Below, piece after piece: positions 1 through 8,519 of a stretch of 38,382 bases of DNA. Each line of letters opens with the position of its first letter. The stretch's first letter is position 1. The stretch spans positions 1-38,382 of the forward strand of contig DXMA01000022.1 of NCBI GenBank assembly GCA_019414445.1, given 5' to 3'. This stretch comes from Collinsella sp. (GTDB lineage Bacteria > Actinomycetota > Coriobacteriia > Coriobacteriales > Coriobacteriaceae). A program made the translations under genes and the position numbers. The notes below the pieces were generated by a model that worked only from the letters and a program-made list of their open reading frames with translations, was not told where the DNA came from and searched no databases.

Positions 1-589
1 CCAGGCGGCCGAGCATGGCGAAGCCCATGGCCGGCAGGATGTTGGCGGCAACGCCAAAGCCAGCAAGGACAAAGGGCGGGATGAAGTCGAGCATGCCCTG
101 GATGGCGTCAGCACCCAGATAGAACGACAGCGAGCACAGCAGGAACGCCATGATGATACCGGTCAAACCGATCAGGAAGTGCATCGCATAGACACCCTTA
201 AGGTTGCCCTGGCCGGAGAAGACATCAGCGCGGTCAACCAGAATCGGCAGGGCGGCGTTGAGGATGTTCTTGATGGCAAGGCACAGCGTGGCGATGGGCA
301 TAGCGAGCGCGATGGCTGCCTCGGTGCTCTGGCCCAACTGGATAGCGAAGGCGCAGGCGAGCACGCCGCCGATCGTCTCATCAGGCGGCACGTAGGCGCC
401 GATGGAGATCGAGCCCATGAACAGAAGCTCCAGGCTGGCGCCGATCGCGAGGCCGGACTGCAGGTCCCCCAGCACCAGGCCCACGAGCGGGCACAGGACG
501 ATGGGGCGGAACGCATAGAGCGTACCGAGCTGGAAGTCGAACTTACCAAATGCGGCGATAAGTCCGATGAGGATTGCTTGGGTAAGCAT
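1..589 (-). CDS. PTS mannose/sorbose-family EIIC permease, partial (3' end outside window)
   Basis: This is the sugar-conducting membrane subunit of a mannose-class PTS. About 196 residues are visible, starting MLTQAILIGLIAAFGKFDFQ. The ATG at 587-589 follows an AAGGGGG ribosome site. The hydrophobic segments and the GLVLGDLQSGLAIGASLEL and MGSISIGAYVPPDE stretches are typical of the EIIC (AgaC/ManY/SorA) family. The gene runs off the left edge, so its C-terminus and the expected EIID gene are not seen. It follows EIIA and EIIB in the same direction, giving the order A-B-C. The linked deglycases suggest an Amadori-type sugar amine as substrate; this is inference, and other mannose-class substrates remain possible. 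Confidence 0.92.
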   Translation of the reverse strand, partial: MLTQAILIGLIAAFGKFDFQLGTLYAFRPIVLCPLVGLVLGDLQSGLAIGASLELLFMGSISIGAYVPPDETIGGVLACAFAIQLGQSTEAAIALAMPIATLCLAIKNILNAALPILVDRADVFSGQGNLKGVYAMHFLIGLTGIIMAFLLCSLSFYLGADAIQGMLDFIPPFVLAGFGVAANILPAMGFAMLGRL

Positions 590-647
590 ATATCCCCCTT
601 TCCTAATAGGACACTACGAAGAGCTCAGACTCTTCGAAATTGAACGC

Positions 648-1130
648 CTAGAGCACGCTTGCGCAGTCAACCTTGGGGTCATCGGCCAGAGGACGGATCT
701 CGACCTCGACGCCGTTGTTCAGCATCTCACGCACATCGGCCTCCTCGGCTGCAGTCAGGAAGATCTGACGAGAGACCTGACGAGCATCGGGGCGCTTCTC
801 GTCCTTGGGCTTGGTGTTGCCCAGGTTGACCGACTTGATCTGCGGGCAGCCTTCAACAAGCTGCTTTGCCTCAGCGATGGTGGCGACACAGATAATCATC
901 TTGTATTTGTCAGTCACACCCGAGTTAATGGCCTCGATGGCATTCGCCATATCCTTGATGACGAGCTTGCAGCCGGCAGGCTTGCCCATCTTGAGCGTCG
1001 TCTTCCACACCGGGTCGTTGGCGACCTTATCGCCCACGCAGAAGATGCAGTTGGAGCCAAGGCCCTGGACCCAAGAGACCGCGACCTGGCCATGAAGCAG
1101 GCGATGGTCGACGCGAAGTAGCTGAATCAT
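648..1130 (-). CDS. PTS mannose/sorbose-family EIIB component
   Basis: A cytoplasmic phosphocarrier of 160 residues that passes phosphate from EIIA to the incoming sugar. The N-terminus MIQLLRVDHRLLHGQVAVSW carries the family motif around the phosphorylated histidine (His13, in RLLHGQ). The C-terminal region with VNLGNTKPKDEKR also fits the family. I chose the ATG at 1128-1130 because a run of Gs lies about ten bases upstream; a TTG at 1145 would swallow that site. The gene sits between EIIA (57 nt upstream) and EIIC (58 nt downstream), consistent with one transcript. Confidence 0.93.
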   Translation of the reverse strand: MIQLLRVDHRLLHGQVAVSWVQGLGSNCIFCVGDKVANDPVWKTTLKMGKPAGCKLVIKDMANAIEAINSGVTDKYKMIICVATIAEAKQLVEGCPQIKSVNLGNTKPKDEKRPDARQVSRQIFLTAAEEADVREMLNNGVEVEIRPLADDPKVDCASVL

Positions 1131-1187
1131 AATGTGACCCCCCAAAGGTCTTGTGCCGTCTTACGGCGTGTCAGTAGGTGCTGCGGA

Positions 1188-1607
1188 TTAGAACTCTTCT
1201 TCCTCTTCGTCATCGACCAAAAGATCGTTGACAAACTTCACGCGCGTATCGTCCGCAGCGACGATGGCGCGAATCGTCTCCTCAACCGGCGCCGACTCGT
1301 CAGAGAACAGCAGCTGGATAAGCAGAGGAAGGTTCATGTTGGTAACGAGGTACGTGCGGGGACGCGTCTGGACGATCTTGGTGAACTCGTTGTTGACGCT
1401 GCCGCCAAAGAGGTCGGTGCAGACAACGACATCATCGTCGGCAGCCATGCCTGCCAGCAGTTTTTGGGCCTCCTCGGCCACGTCCATGCGGTCATCGACG
1501 AACATCGAAAGATCGTGGACGTTGTCGCGAGCGCCCGAGAGCAGCTCGACACTCTCCTTGATGCCGGTAGCGAAGTGCGCATGGCTGGCGATGATGTACT
1601 GCCTCAT
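1188..1607 (-). CDS. PTS mannose-family EIIA component
   Basis: A 139-residue EIIA domain of the fructose/mannose class. It takes phosphate from HPr on a histidine near the N-terminus; the sequence MRQYIIASHAHFATGIKES places this at His9, by analogy with the GTHG motif of ManX. The stretch VVCTDLFGGSVNNEF is the family's (D)xxGGSP-type loop. Unlike E. coli ManX it is a separate A protein, with B encoded next. A GAGAGGAA ribosome site precedes the ATG. The acidic C-terminus (DDEEEEEF) is unusual but harmless to the call. Confidence 0.92.
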   Translation of the reverse strand: MRQYIIASHAHFATGIKESVELLSGARDNVHDLSMFVDDRMDVAEEAQKLLAGMAADDDVVVCTDLFGGSVNNEFTKIVQTRPRTYLVTNMNLPLLIQLLFSDESAPVEETIRAIVAADDTRVKFVNDLLVDDEEEEEF

Positions 1608-1653
1608 TCTGTGTTCCTCTCAATAGCCCGGCGCGTTCCCGCACCCGTTTTCT

Positions 1654-2715
1654 TTAGTAGTCGAACTGGTGATAGTAGCGACGATACTTGAGGTTGTGCT
1701 TGGTGACCGTCTCGTAGTAGCGAGCCAGGCGGTCGGTAACGAGCACCGTCAGAATCCACGGAGACACGATGACGCGGAACTCGTCGTCAAGGCCGGGGAT
1801 CGCGAACTCGGCGGTGTCGATGATGTTGATGTCGGTGTCGCCGGTCACGCCGCGGGTCAGGAAGGCGCGGACGCGCTCGTCGAGCTTGCGGTTCTCGTCC
1901 TCGCCCATGAACAGGAACACGGGGACGCCGGGCTCCACGAGCTCGAGGGTGCCGTGGAAGAAGTCGGCCGAGGTGATGTAGCGGGTGCGCTTCCACTGCA
2001 TCTCCTCCAGGATGCACATCGAGAACAGGATGGTCTCGCCCCACAGGGCGCCGGAGCCGATGAACATGGTGTAGGGGGCCAGGGCGTACTTCTTGGCGAG
2101 CTCCTCGGCGCGCGGCTCGAAGCGCTTGCGGATATCGAGCATGTCCTTCCAGATGTCCTTGGTCTGCTCGATAAACAGATCGAACTTGGGGAAGCAGCCG
2201 CGGCGGTTGAGCAGGCGCAGGCCGAAGCAGTCGGCGAGGTAGTAGCCCTTCTCGCAGCCGCCCGAACCATGGTCAGAAGCCATGGCGACGCAGTTCTCGG
2301 CGCCGACAGCCTGGCCGATGGGGCCCTCGGGCTTGGTCATGGCGTAGACGCGAATGCCCTTTTCCTTCATCTTCTTGACGGCCTCGAGGACCTCGGGGGT
2401 GGTGCCGGACTCGGAGGCGGTGAGCACGACGGACTTCTCGGTCATGCGCCTGTGGCCCATGACGTTCCACTCGGCGGCGTGGATCAGGTAGACCTCGAGG
2501 TCGCGGTCGCCGAACTTGTTCATGAGGTACTCGAGCTGCATGAGCTCGTCCCAGGTGCCGCCGACGCCCATCAGGAACACGGCGTCGTAGCCCTCGTCGG
2601 CGACCTTGTCGGCGAGCGCGGTCATCTTCTTGCCGGTCTCGTAGAGCGCCTTGCCGTCCTCGAGATAGCCCTCCTGGTCGAAATGCATGATCTCGATCTT
2701 CTCGGTTTCCTTCAT
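1654..2715 (-). CDS. SIS-domain sugar-amine phosphate deglycase, FrlB/GfrF-like
   Basis: A 353-residue protein of two SIS folds, likely splitting an imported 6-phosphorylated Amadori compound (fructoselysine 6-phosphate or similar) into glucose 6-phosphate and an amine. The C-terminal third closely resembles E. coli FrlB as I recall it: a FxHGxLELVEPGVPVFLF stretch around residues 255-275 and an RRYYHQFDY end comparable to FrlB's RRYYGGLVEY. The first SIS half holds SESGTTPEVLEAV. The start follows an AAAGGAG site. It lies between a second SIS gene and the mannose-class PTS genes, the arrangement known from Salmonella gfr. Function is well supported at family level; the exact substrate is inferred. 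Confidence 0.85.
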   Translation of the reverse strand: MKETEKIEIMHFDQEGYLEDGKALYETGKKMTALADKVADEGYDAVFLMGVGGTWDELMQLEYLMNKFGDRDLEVYLIHAAEWNVMGHRRMTEKSVVLTASESGTTPEVLEAVKKMKEKGIRVYAMTKPEGPIGQAVGAENCVAMASDHGSGGCEKGYYLADCFGLRLLNRRGCFPKFDLFIEQTKDIWKDMLDIRKRFEPRAEELAKKYALAPYTMFIGSGALWGETILFSMCILEEMQWKRTRYITSADFFHGTLELVEPGVPVFLFMGEDENRKLDERVRAFLTRGVTGDTDINIIDTAEFAIPGLDDEFRVIVSPWILTVLVTDRLARYYETVTKHNLKYRRYYHQFDY

Positions 2716-2775
2716 TTGTCTCTCCTTTCTGGGGTTGTTTCCACATCCCCCATGCCAACGGGCATCAAAACCCGC

Positions 2776-3891
2776 TTACATTCCGTAGCACTCAGCCGCT
2801 TTGGCCTTAAGCGCATTGACTGACTCTTCGTAGCCCTCTGCCTTGACCTCCATTTGCTTGGAGACGGTATCGAGATACGGGTGCACGTTCCATGACTTCA
2901 GACGCTCGGCGATCATGGCCGCAATCGTCTGGAAGAACACAAGATTGGGAATTGCGCTGAGCAGCGGAGCCACCTGAGGCACCGCAACCTCGTGAGCCCT
3001 ACCCTTGGGATGGGCCGTGAGCAGCACCGTTTTTGCCGTAACGTTCGATAGCGCATCGGCGATATTCGCAAGACGCTCCGACCCCTGCGGATCGTCGACG
3101 ATAAACACCAGATGGCCCGGAACGATCTGCATCTCGGGACCGTGGACGAACTCCTCGCCTTCGTGATGCATGGCAGGAATCTTGATGGTCTCGCTCAGCT
3201 TGAGCGCTGCCTCCTCGGCAACACCATAGTTGGGGCCGTTGCCGACGACCATGGCGGGCATGTGCTCAGAAAGCTCGAGCATGTGATCTTGGACATATGC
3301 CTCGGCGGTCTTGCACATCACGGCATTAGCCTGGATAGCCTCGCGCAGGTCATCAAGACGCTGAGCAACGCCCTTGGCGTCAATCGTTCCGCGCGCCTGA
3401 CCGCCGTAAATACCAAAGAGCACCAGGTACTCAACGAGAACCTCGACGCCCAGAGTCACAAAGTCCACCGACTCGACACCCACACCGTAGTCAAGAACGA
3501 TGTCAGCGTGTTCCTTGATGGGTGCCTCGACGTTTGCCGTGAGCGCAACTGCAGCCATATCGTGTGCACGCATGTAATCGAGCGCCGCAATCGTATTGGT
3601 CGAATAGCCGCTCTGCGAGACGGCGATGTTGAGCGCATGCTGCGGATAGGTGTGTTCAAAATCGACGAAGGCCTCGGGCGTCACAACGGACACCTGCATC
3701 TGCAGCGCATCTTGCAGGTAATCGCGGGCGCAATCGGCGGCATGGCGCGACGAACCCGAAGCAACGATGCGCAGTGCATCAAAAGAACCGGACTGGAAAA
3801 TATCAACGAGCTGCGCTACCAGCTCAGACGAACGCTCGAGGTTCTCCCCCATACGCACATGGGCAAGCTGAACGTAATCGAGCATCTTCAT
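2776..3891 (-). CDS. SIS-domain protein, GfrE-like deglycase/aminosugar isomerase
   Basis: A 371-residue protein with two SIS domains in the style of the GlmS isomerase half. The first contains ASGSSRHAADCARD and SQSGYSTNTIAALD; the second contains GNGPNYGVAEEAALKLSET followed by EGEEFVHGPEM, the region that carries the catalytic Glu/His of the fold. I placed the start at 3889-3891 because GAGGTGAG lies just upstream; the longer reading frame to 3930 has no such site. It is the first gene of the PTS operon. In Salmonella, GfrE handles glucoselysine phosphate and GfrF fructoselysine phosphate; the pair here suggests the same division of labour. An aminosugar-phosphate isomerase or deaminase is the alternative. 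Confidence 0.78.
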   Translation of the reverse strand: MKMLDYVQLAHVRMGENLERSSELVAQLVDIFQSGSFDALRIVASGSSRHAADCARDYLQDALQMQVSVVTPEAFVDFEHTYPQHALNIAVSQSGYSTNTIAALDYMRAHDMAAVALTANVEAPIKEHADIVLDYGVGVESVDFVTLGVEVLVEYLVLFGIYGGQARGTIDAKGVAQRLDDLREAIQANAVMCKTAEAYVQDHMLELSEHMPAMVVGNGPNYGVAEEAALKLSETIKIPAMHHEGEEFVHGPEMQIVPGHLVFIVDDPQGSERLANIADALSNVTAKTVLLTAHPKGRAHEVAVPQVAPLLSAIPNLVFFQTIAAMIAERLKSWNVHPYLDTVSKQMEVKAEGYEESVNALKAKAAECYGM

Positions 3892-4085
3892 CGTCTCACC
3901 TCGTAACAAATCATTAGTATTTGATAGCAATCACAGTTACAGGTTACGGCTTTTTGATACCTCTTTGTCGATTAATTTATCCCCATCGGCGAACGGTCGA
4001 TTTTGAGCCATGTAAGGTTGTATATACGGTCTGCTCAACGAATCAAAATTCCGTCAACTTTTCAGCCCGTTATGCAAAAAACCAG
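3892..4085 (-). promoter_or_regulatory. Presumed promoter region of the deglycase-PTS operon
   Basis: This 194-nt AT-richer gap separates the UTRA regulator gene from the first operon gene. On the minus strand it contains a TTGACG hexamer near 4050 and a TATATACAA stretch near 4025, but I cannot assign a convincing -35/-10 pair with normal spacing. Binding sites for the neighbouring UTRA regulators would be expected here; none is clear enough to name. Confidence 0.35.
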
Positions 4086-4799
4086 CTAGTACGTATAGGT
4101 ATATCCACCCGCATCACCGCGGTTAAACGACTTGACGTACTCGATCGCCTGGCCGCTCGCATCGAAGCTTACGCACTCCAGCGTCAAGGCAAGATCACCC
4201 TGCTCCAGTCCAAGCAGGCCGGCATCTCGTGCGCCCAGCGCTTCGATATCGAGCTTTTCCTGTGCCATAACTGGCTTTCGGCCCAGCATCTCATAGGTCT
4301 CGTACAAGCTGAAGACCGACACGTCAATATCTTCGATGGTTGGGAACAGCAGGCAGGGAATCAGCGCCGTCTCGATCGATACGGGGCTACCGTTTATGCA
4401 GTTCAGGCGTCGAATGGAATAGAGCAGGTCGTCCTCGGCGATGCCAAACAGGTCAGCGTAGTATGGCCCCGCATAACGCTTGGAACGTGCGAGAATACGG
4501 ACGGACGGCTCGCCGCCCGAAGCACGGACCGATTCACGGAAACCGCCCGTGCGTTCAAAAAAAGCAGGTACTTTCTGCGCCACAAAGGCACCTTTCCCCC
4601 GAACACGGCGAATCTGCCCGCGCCGAACCAGCTCATCGACAGCGCTTCGGATGGTCAAGCGTGTCGTACCAAATTCCTCGGCGAGGTCTTTTTCGGACGG
4701 AATCATGGAACCCGTGGGATATGTACCGCGCTCGATACGCTCCTCGATGCGGCGTCGAATGCGCATATAAACCGGGGTGGCATCTACTGTTTCAGCCAT
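4086..4799 (-). CDS. GntR-family regulator with UTRA domain (FrlR-like)
   Basis: A 237-residue transcription factor. Residues about 8-75 form the winged helix-turn-helix (IPSEKDLAEEFGTTRLTIRS, then a wing RRVRGKGAFV); the rest is a UTRA ligand-binding domain ending in VKSFNRGDAGGYTYTY. Such regulators usually bind a phosphorylated sugar and release DNA. It lies 194 nt upstream of the deglycase-PTS operon in the same direction. It overlaps the preceding UTRA regulator by 16 nt, so the two are probably translated from one mRNA. The ATG at 4797-4799 follows AGGTG. Confidence 0.9.
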   Translation of the reverse strand: MAETVDATPVYMRIRRRIEERIERGTYPTGSMIPSEKDLAEEFGTTRLTIRSAVDELVRRGQIRRVRGKGAFVAQKVPAFFERTGGFRESVRASGGEPSVRILARSKRYAGPYYADLFGIAEDDLLYSIRRLNCINGSPVSIETALIPCLLFPTIEDIDVSVFSLYETYEMLGRKPVMAQEKLDIEALGARDAGLLGLEQGDLALTLECVSFDASGQAIEYVKSFNRGDAGGYTYTY

Positions 4800-5551
4800 T
4801 GTTCACCTGCCACACTCCTCATGCCGTTCTCTTCGCCGTTATCGGCAAAGCGAAACTTTGTGGGCAAAATCACCGATTTGCAATGCTCCACAAAACGCAT
4901 GTCCTTATCAAATTCAATCGAGCTCTCATAGAACACCGGCGTTCCCTCTTCTTGCTGGAGCAGCTCGGCCTCTTCGACGTTCAAACGCGAGATAGAGATA
5001 TGCTCACGTCCATGCTCAACACGCACGCCGCCTTCTTTGAGCAAGACATCGTAAAGGCTCTCGCACTCAAAATCGTGCTCGGTAAGCGATGGGCACAGGG
5101 ACAGGTTAACGTGAGCGGTCTCGATTGACGCCGGCTCGCCCTCAATAAGTCGAACGCGCTGCATGCGGAGCAAAGGAGCGCCTACAGACACCCCAAGCTT
5201 GTCGGCAAGCGCCTCATCCGCCTCGATGGTCCCGGTGGAAACCAGACGAGAAGAGGGGTGCAGACCGGCAGTCCGCACAGCATCGGAAAAGTTATACGTT
5301 TCCTGAAAGATGTTTAGCGGCTTGGGAGGACACACATACGTACCCGATCCGCGACGGCTCTCGAGCGTTCCACACGAGATGAGCCGCGTGATACCGGCAC
5401 GCAACGCTGTACGCGAAACGCCAATCTCTTCGCACAGCACGCGCTCGGCCGGCAGGCGATCCCCGCCGGCAAGCTGATGGTGCTGGATATACCAAAGAAT
5501 TCCCTCAACAGCACGATCTTTGGGGGGAATTGCATAAGATTCGCCTGCCAT
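4784..5551 (-). CDS. GntR-family regulator with UTRA domain
   Basis: A 255-residue GntR/UTRA protein. Its N-terminal winged helix is visible in LPAERVLCEEIGVSRTALRA and the wing ESRRGSGTYV (about residues 35-75); the C-terminal UTRA domain ends in RFVEHCKSVILPTKFRF. The start follows GAGGAG. Its last codons overlap the next regulator gene by 16 nt in a different frame, a sign of coupled translation. The two proteins are related but diverged, as expected if each answers a different ligand or they act on different promoters of the same pathway. Confidence 0.9.
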   Translation of the reverse strand: MAGESYAIPPKDRAVEGILWYIQHHQLAGGDRLPAERVLCEEIGVSRTALRAGITRLISCGTLESRRGSGTYVCPPKPLNIFQETYNFSDAVRTAGLHPSSRLVSTGTIEADEALADKLGVSVGAPLLRMQRVRLIEGEPASIETAHVNLSLCPSLTEHDFECESLYDVLLKEGGVRVEHGREHISISRLNVEEAELLQQEEGTPVFYESSIEFDKDMRFVEHCKSVILPTKFRFADNGEENGMRSVAGEQWLKQ

Positions 5552-5589
5552 TGCACAGACTCCTCATTCAGAAACGTATGCCGCCAAAA

Positions 5590-6078
5590 TTAGGCCAGCC
5601 CTCCCATGGCATCAAATTCGGCCTTGATCTTCTCGGCGACATTCCGATACGACTTATATAGACTTGAATCGCGTTTAACTTCGTCGGTCATAACGGGAAT
5701 CTCTAATTTGGAAACCTCGTCTTTTCCCGTCTGAACCGCCACAACAACGCCCATACCAAGACACATATTACGCTTGGCAGCGTTTATTTTCGCCGCCTTG
5801 GCAGGATTTGCCAGGATACGCTGGGCAAATTCCTGTTTTGAAGTCACTTCCTCGGCCTCCGGATCGCCCGCCTCGGCTACTTCGCACTGCAACACGTCCG
5901 CATAGTCAAAAATCTTAGGCTCTGCACCACGCTGATGCACGGCCCACTTGCGACGCGTGGCATCCTGGTAGATAGCCGGCAAAAACGTAAACCGCGGCGG
6001 GTCCAAAATCGTATCCGTGATGGTAAACACATCGGGATCAAAGGCATCCTGCGGGTTTTTCTTCTTGAACAGCCCCAT
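5590..6078 (-). CDS. Conserved-looking hypothetical protein
   Basis: A soluble 162-residue protein I do not recognise. It starts MGLFKKKNPQDAFDPD, a basic N-terminus that could touch membrane or nucleic acid, and has no signal peptide or membrane helix. The middle (PKIFDYADVLQCEVAE) and the KSYRNVAEKIKAEFDAM end look like a short beta sheet followed by a helix, loosely like C-terminal domains of some Firmicutes/Actinobacteria proteins of unknown role. The ATG at 6076-6078 follows a strong GGGAGG site, and an extended -10 (TGC then TATATT, 6116-6121) lies 40 nt upstream, so it is probably expressed on its own. Confidence 0.7.
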   Translation of the reverse strand: MGLFKKKNPQDAFDPDVFTITDTILDPPRFTFLPAIYQDATRRKWAVHQRGAEPKIFDYADVLQCEVAEAGDPEAEEVTSKQEFAQRILANPAKAAKINAAKRNMCLGMGVVVAVQTGKDEVSKLEIPVMTDEVKRDSSLYKSYRNVAEKIKAEFDAMGGLA

Positions 6079-6115
6079 ATCAGCCTCCCGTACTAGCATT
6101 AAACAACTCAAGCTG

Positions 6116-6121
6116 AATATA
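6116..6121 (-). promoter_or_regulatory. Extended -10 promoter element for the 162-aa hypothetical gene
   Basis: On the minus strand the sequence reads TGCTATATT, an extended -10 hexamer without an obvious -35. It would start transcription about 30 nt before the ATG at 6078. Confidence 0.45.
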
Positions 6122-6266
6122 GCACCAATTTCAAGCCACTGCCTTACCCTATCGGTGCGCGGCGTCTATGGCTCGCCCAGCGGAAGAGTTAACGGACGAG
6201 GGCCGGGGTGCCTGCCGGCAAATAGCGGACACTCCGCATGCAATCTATGCAAACAAACAAGTACGC

Positions 6267-7295
6267 TTAGCTACATTCGGTAAGTTCGAGCACGCTGCCC
6301 TTAACGATAAGTGCCGGCTCCAGGACGACCTCTTCGGCACGCCTACCGCCCCTACCGGCAAGACGCTTGGACATGCAGCCAAAAGCATGCTCCGCAAGGA
6401 CACCAGGATCCTGCTCAATCGCGGTCAGCGCCGGCTCAAAGAGAACGTCGGCCGCCGAGTTGTCATAGCTTACGACCGAAATATCGCCCGGGATGCTCTT
6501 CCCCATCTCGTGCAAGCGCTTGAGCAGACCGAGGGCGATGTTATCCGAACTTGCGAACACAGCGGTGGCATCAGTTGCGAGCACCGCCTCCGAGGCCTCG
6601 TAGGCACTCGGAATGTAGTACTCGCTCTCAAACTCCAAACGCGCGTCGATAGGCAAGCCAACCTCGCGCAGTGCGCGCTCATAGCCGGCAAGTCGCTTAC
6701 GCCCCGTATTGGAACGGCGCGCGTTAACCAAGCAGGCAATGCGACGGTGGCCCTGCTCGATCAGATAGCGGGTGGCCATGTAGCCACCCATCTCGTGGTC
6801 GAACATCACCTTGTCGCACTCGAGCCCTTCAATGGCACGGTCGACCATCACGGCCGGGATGGGCAGGTGGCTGACTTCTTCGCGCAGGGCGCGGTCATCG
6901 GAGAACTCGTCACCCACCACCAGGAAGACGCCATCAACGCCGCGCGTCACCAGCTGGCGCAGCAGCTCCAGATCGTCATCGGCGCTTCCGCCCGAGCTGG
7001 TAATGAAGAGCGCATAGCCGTCCTCGCGGCAGCGCTTTTCCAGGCTACCGGCGAGCGAGGCAAAAAAGCGGCTCTCGATGTTAGGGACGATAAGGCCCAG
7101 CGTGCGCGACTCGCGCATGACCAGGCTGCGCGCAATCTGGTTGGGAACATAGTGGTTGCGCGCCGCGACCTCTTTGATGAGCTTGCGGTTTTCTTCCGAG
7201 ATGCGACAGGGCCGATTATTGAGAACAAGCGAGACCGACGAGGGGGAAAGCCCCACCTCCTGGGCGATCTGCTTGAGGGTGACTTTGTTGGCCAT
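6267..7295 (-). CDS. LacI-family transcriptional regulator
   Basis: A 342-residue repressor of the LacI/GalR family. The N-terminal helix-turn-helix and hinge are plain (VTLKQIAQEVGLSPSSVSLV, then NHYVPNQIARSL, residues 5-60). The periplasmic-binding-protein-like core follows, with IGLIVPNI-type and VVSYDNSAADVLFEPALTAI segments. The usual hinge-adjacent sugar pocket is present, but the ligand cannot be read from sequence. It is divergent from murB, which is unlikely to be its target; no metabolic gene is adjacent on its own strand. A GGAAGGAG site fixes the start. Confidence 0.93.
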   Translation of the reverse strand: MANKVTLKQIAQEVGLSPSSVSLVLNNRPCRISEENRKLIKEVAARNHYVPNQIARSLVMRESRTLGLIVPNIESRFFASLAGSLEKRCREDGYALFITSSGGSADDDLELLRQLVTRGVDGVFLVVGDEFSDDRALREEVSHLPIPAVMVDRAIEGLECDKVMFDHEMGGYMATRYLIEQGHRRIACLVNARRSNTGRKRLAGYERALREVGLPIDARLEFESEYYIPSAYEASEAVLATDATAVFASSDNIALGLLKRLHEMGKSIPGDISVVSYDNSAADVLFEPALTAIEQDPGVLAEHAFGCMSKRLAGRGGRRAEEVVLEPALIVKGSVLELTECS

Positions 7296-7429
7296 CTCGC
7301 TCCTTCCGGGTTTACGCGCAATCTCTTGAAAGTATAGCGACTACCCCTCTACCTCGGTGATAAACACTTTACCAATCCGGTAGACGGCTGTTTTATCGCC
7401 GCCAGCGCACCAAATCCGTCCGGGTGGGG

Positions 7430-7435
7430 TATATT
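7430..7435 (+). promoter_or_regulatory. Candidate -10 hexamer for murB
   Basis: TATATT lies 44 nt upstream of the preferred murB ATG. A matching -35 is not clear. Its position argues against translation beginning at the TTG at 7434. Confidence 0.4.
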
Positions 7436-7478
7436 GCAATCGATTGATGACAACGACCACCAAAAGGCGGATATCCGT

Positions 7479-8441
7479 ATGCACGAGAACGATTTTTTTA
7501 ACGAGGACCTGCTGTGCGCGCTCGCTGGCGTTGCCGGCGAGGACAACGTGCTGATGAGCGAGCCCATGCGCGAGCACACCACGTTTAAGATCGGCGGTCC
7601 GGCCGACGTCTTTGTCACGCCCGATACTGAGCAGGGCCTCGTCGCCACGCTCGATACCTGCTATCGCTGCAATCTACCACTCACCATCGTGGGCAACGGC
7701 TCCGACTTGCTCGTCGGCGACAAGGGCATCCGCGGCGTCGTCGTAGCGCTGGGCGAGGGCCTCTCCGACATTACGGTCGACGGCACGCACGTCACGGCGG
7801 CAGCCGGCGCCTTGCTTTCCGATGTCGCCGCGGCGGCAGCCGAGGCCGGCCTCACCGGCATGGAGCCCATCTCGGGTATCCCCGGATCGGTCGGCGGCGC
7901 CTGCTACATGAACGCCGGTGCCTACGGTGCCTGCATGGCCGATGTGCTGGAGTCCGTGCGCGTCTACAAACCCGCTCGCCAGCTCGACGATGGCACCCGC
8001 GGCAGCGGCAACATCATCGAGTTCGATGTCGACGAACTCAACCTGGGCTATCGCAAGAGCCGCATCGCCGACGACGGCTTCATCGTACTTTCGGCCACTT
8101 TCAATCTCGCCCCGGGCAACGCCGCGATGATTAAGGCCGACATGGACGACTACCACCAGCGCCGCGAGGACAAGCAGCCGCTCGACATGCCGAGTGCTGG
8201 CTCCACTTTCAAGCGCCCCGAGGGTTACTTTGCCGGCAAACTCATCATGGATGCCGGCCTGCGAGGACACGCCGTTGGCGGCGCGCAGGTGAGCGAGAAG
8301 CACTGCGGCTTCATCGTCAACGCCGACCACGCCACCGCCGCCGACGTCGACGAACTCATCCGCCACATCCAAACAACCGTCAAAGACCAATTCGACGTAG
8401 ACCTCGAACCCGAAGTCCACCGAGTCGGCGAATTCCTCTAA
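7479..8441 (+). CDS. murB: UDP-N-acetylenolpyruvoylglucosamine reductase
   Basis: MurB reduces UDP-GlcNAc-enolpyruvate to UDP-MurNAc with FAD and NADPH in the cytoplasm, an essential peptidoglycan step. The 320-residue product has the FAD motif VGNGSDLLV, the SGIPGSVGGACYMNAGAYG signature, the catalytic serine in SAGSTFKRP and the catalytic glutamate in the LEPEVHRVG end. It lacks the long Tyr-loop insertion of E. coli MurB, so it is type II. I prefer ATG 7479 (GGCGG eight bases upstream) over an in-frame TTG at 7434. A strong terminator follows immediately. Confidence 0.95.
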   Translation: MHENDFFNEDLLCALAGVAGEDNVLMSEPMREHTTFKIGGPADVFVTPDTEQGLVATLDTCYRCNLPLTIVGNGSDLLVGDKGIRGVVVALGEGLSDITVDGTHVTAAAGALLSDVAAAAAEAGLTGMEPISGIPGSVGGACYMNAGAYGACMADVLESVRVYKPARQLDDGTRGSGNIIEFDVDELNLGYRKSRIADDGFIVLSATFNLAPGNAAMIKADMDDYHQRREDKQPLDMPSAGSTFKRPEGYFAGKLIMDAGLRGHAVGGAQVSEKHCGFIVNADHATAADVDELIRHIQTTVKDQFDVDLEPEVHRVGEFL

Positions 8442-8445
8442 AAAA

Positions 8446-8477
8446 GAAGGCCCCGAAAGGGGCCTTCACTTTCTTTT
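8446..8477 (+). terminator. Rho-independent terminator of murB
   Basis: A perfect 9-bp stem (GAAGGCCCC / GGGGCCTTC) with a GAAA tetraloop begins four bases after the murB stop codon, followed by a T-rich tract. Confidence 0.9.
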
Positions 8478-8519
8478 ATTCAGACAACCAATCCGGTGCG
8501 TAGCGCCCCGAACCCGAGA

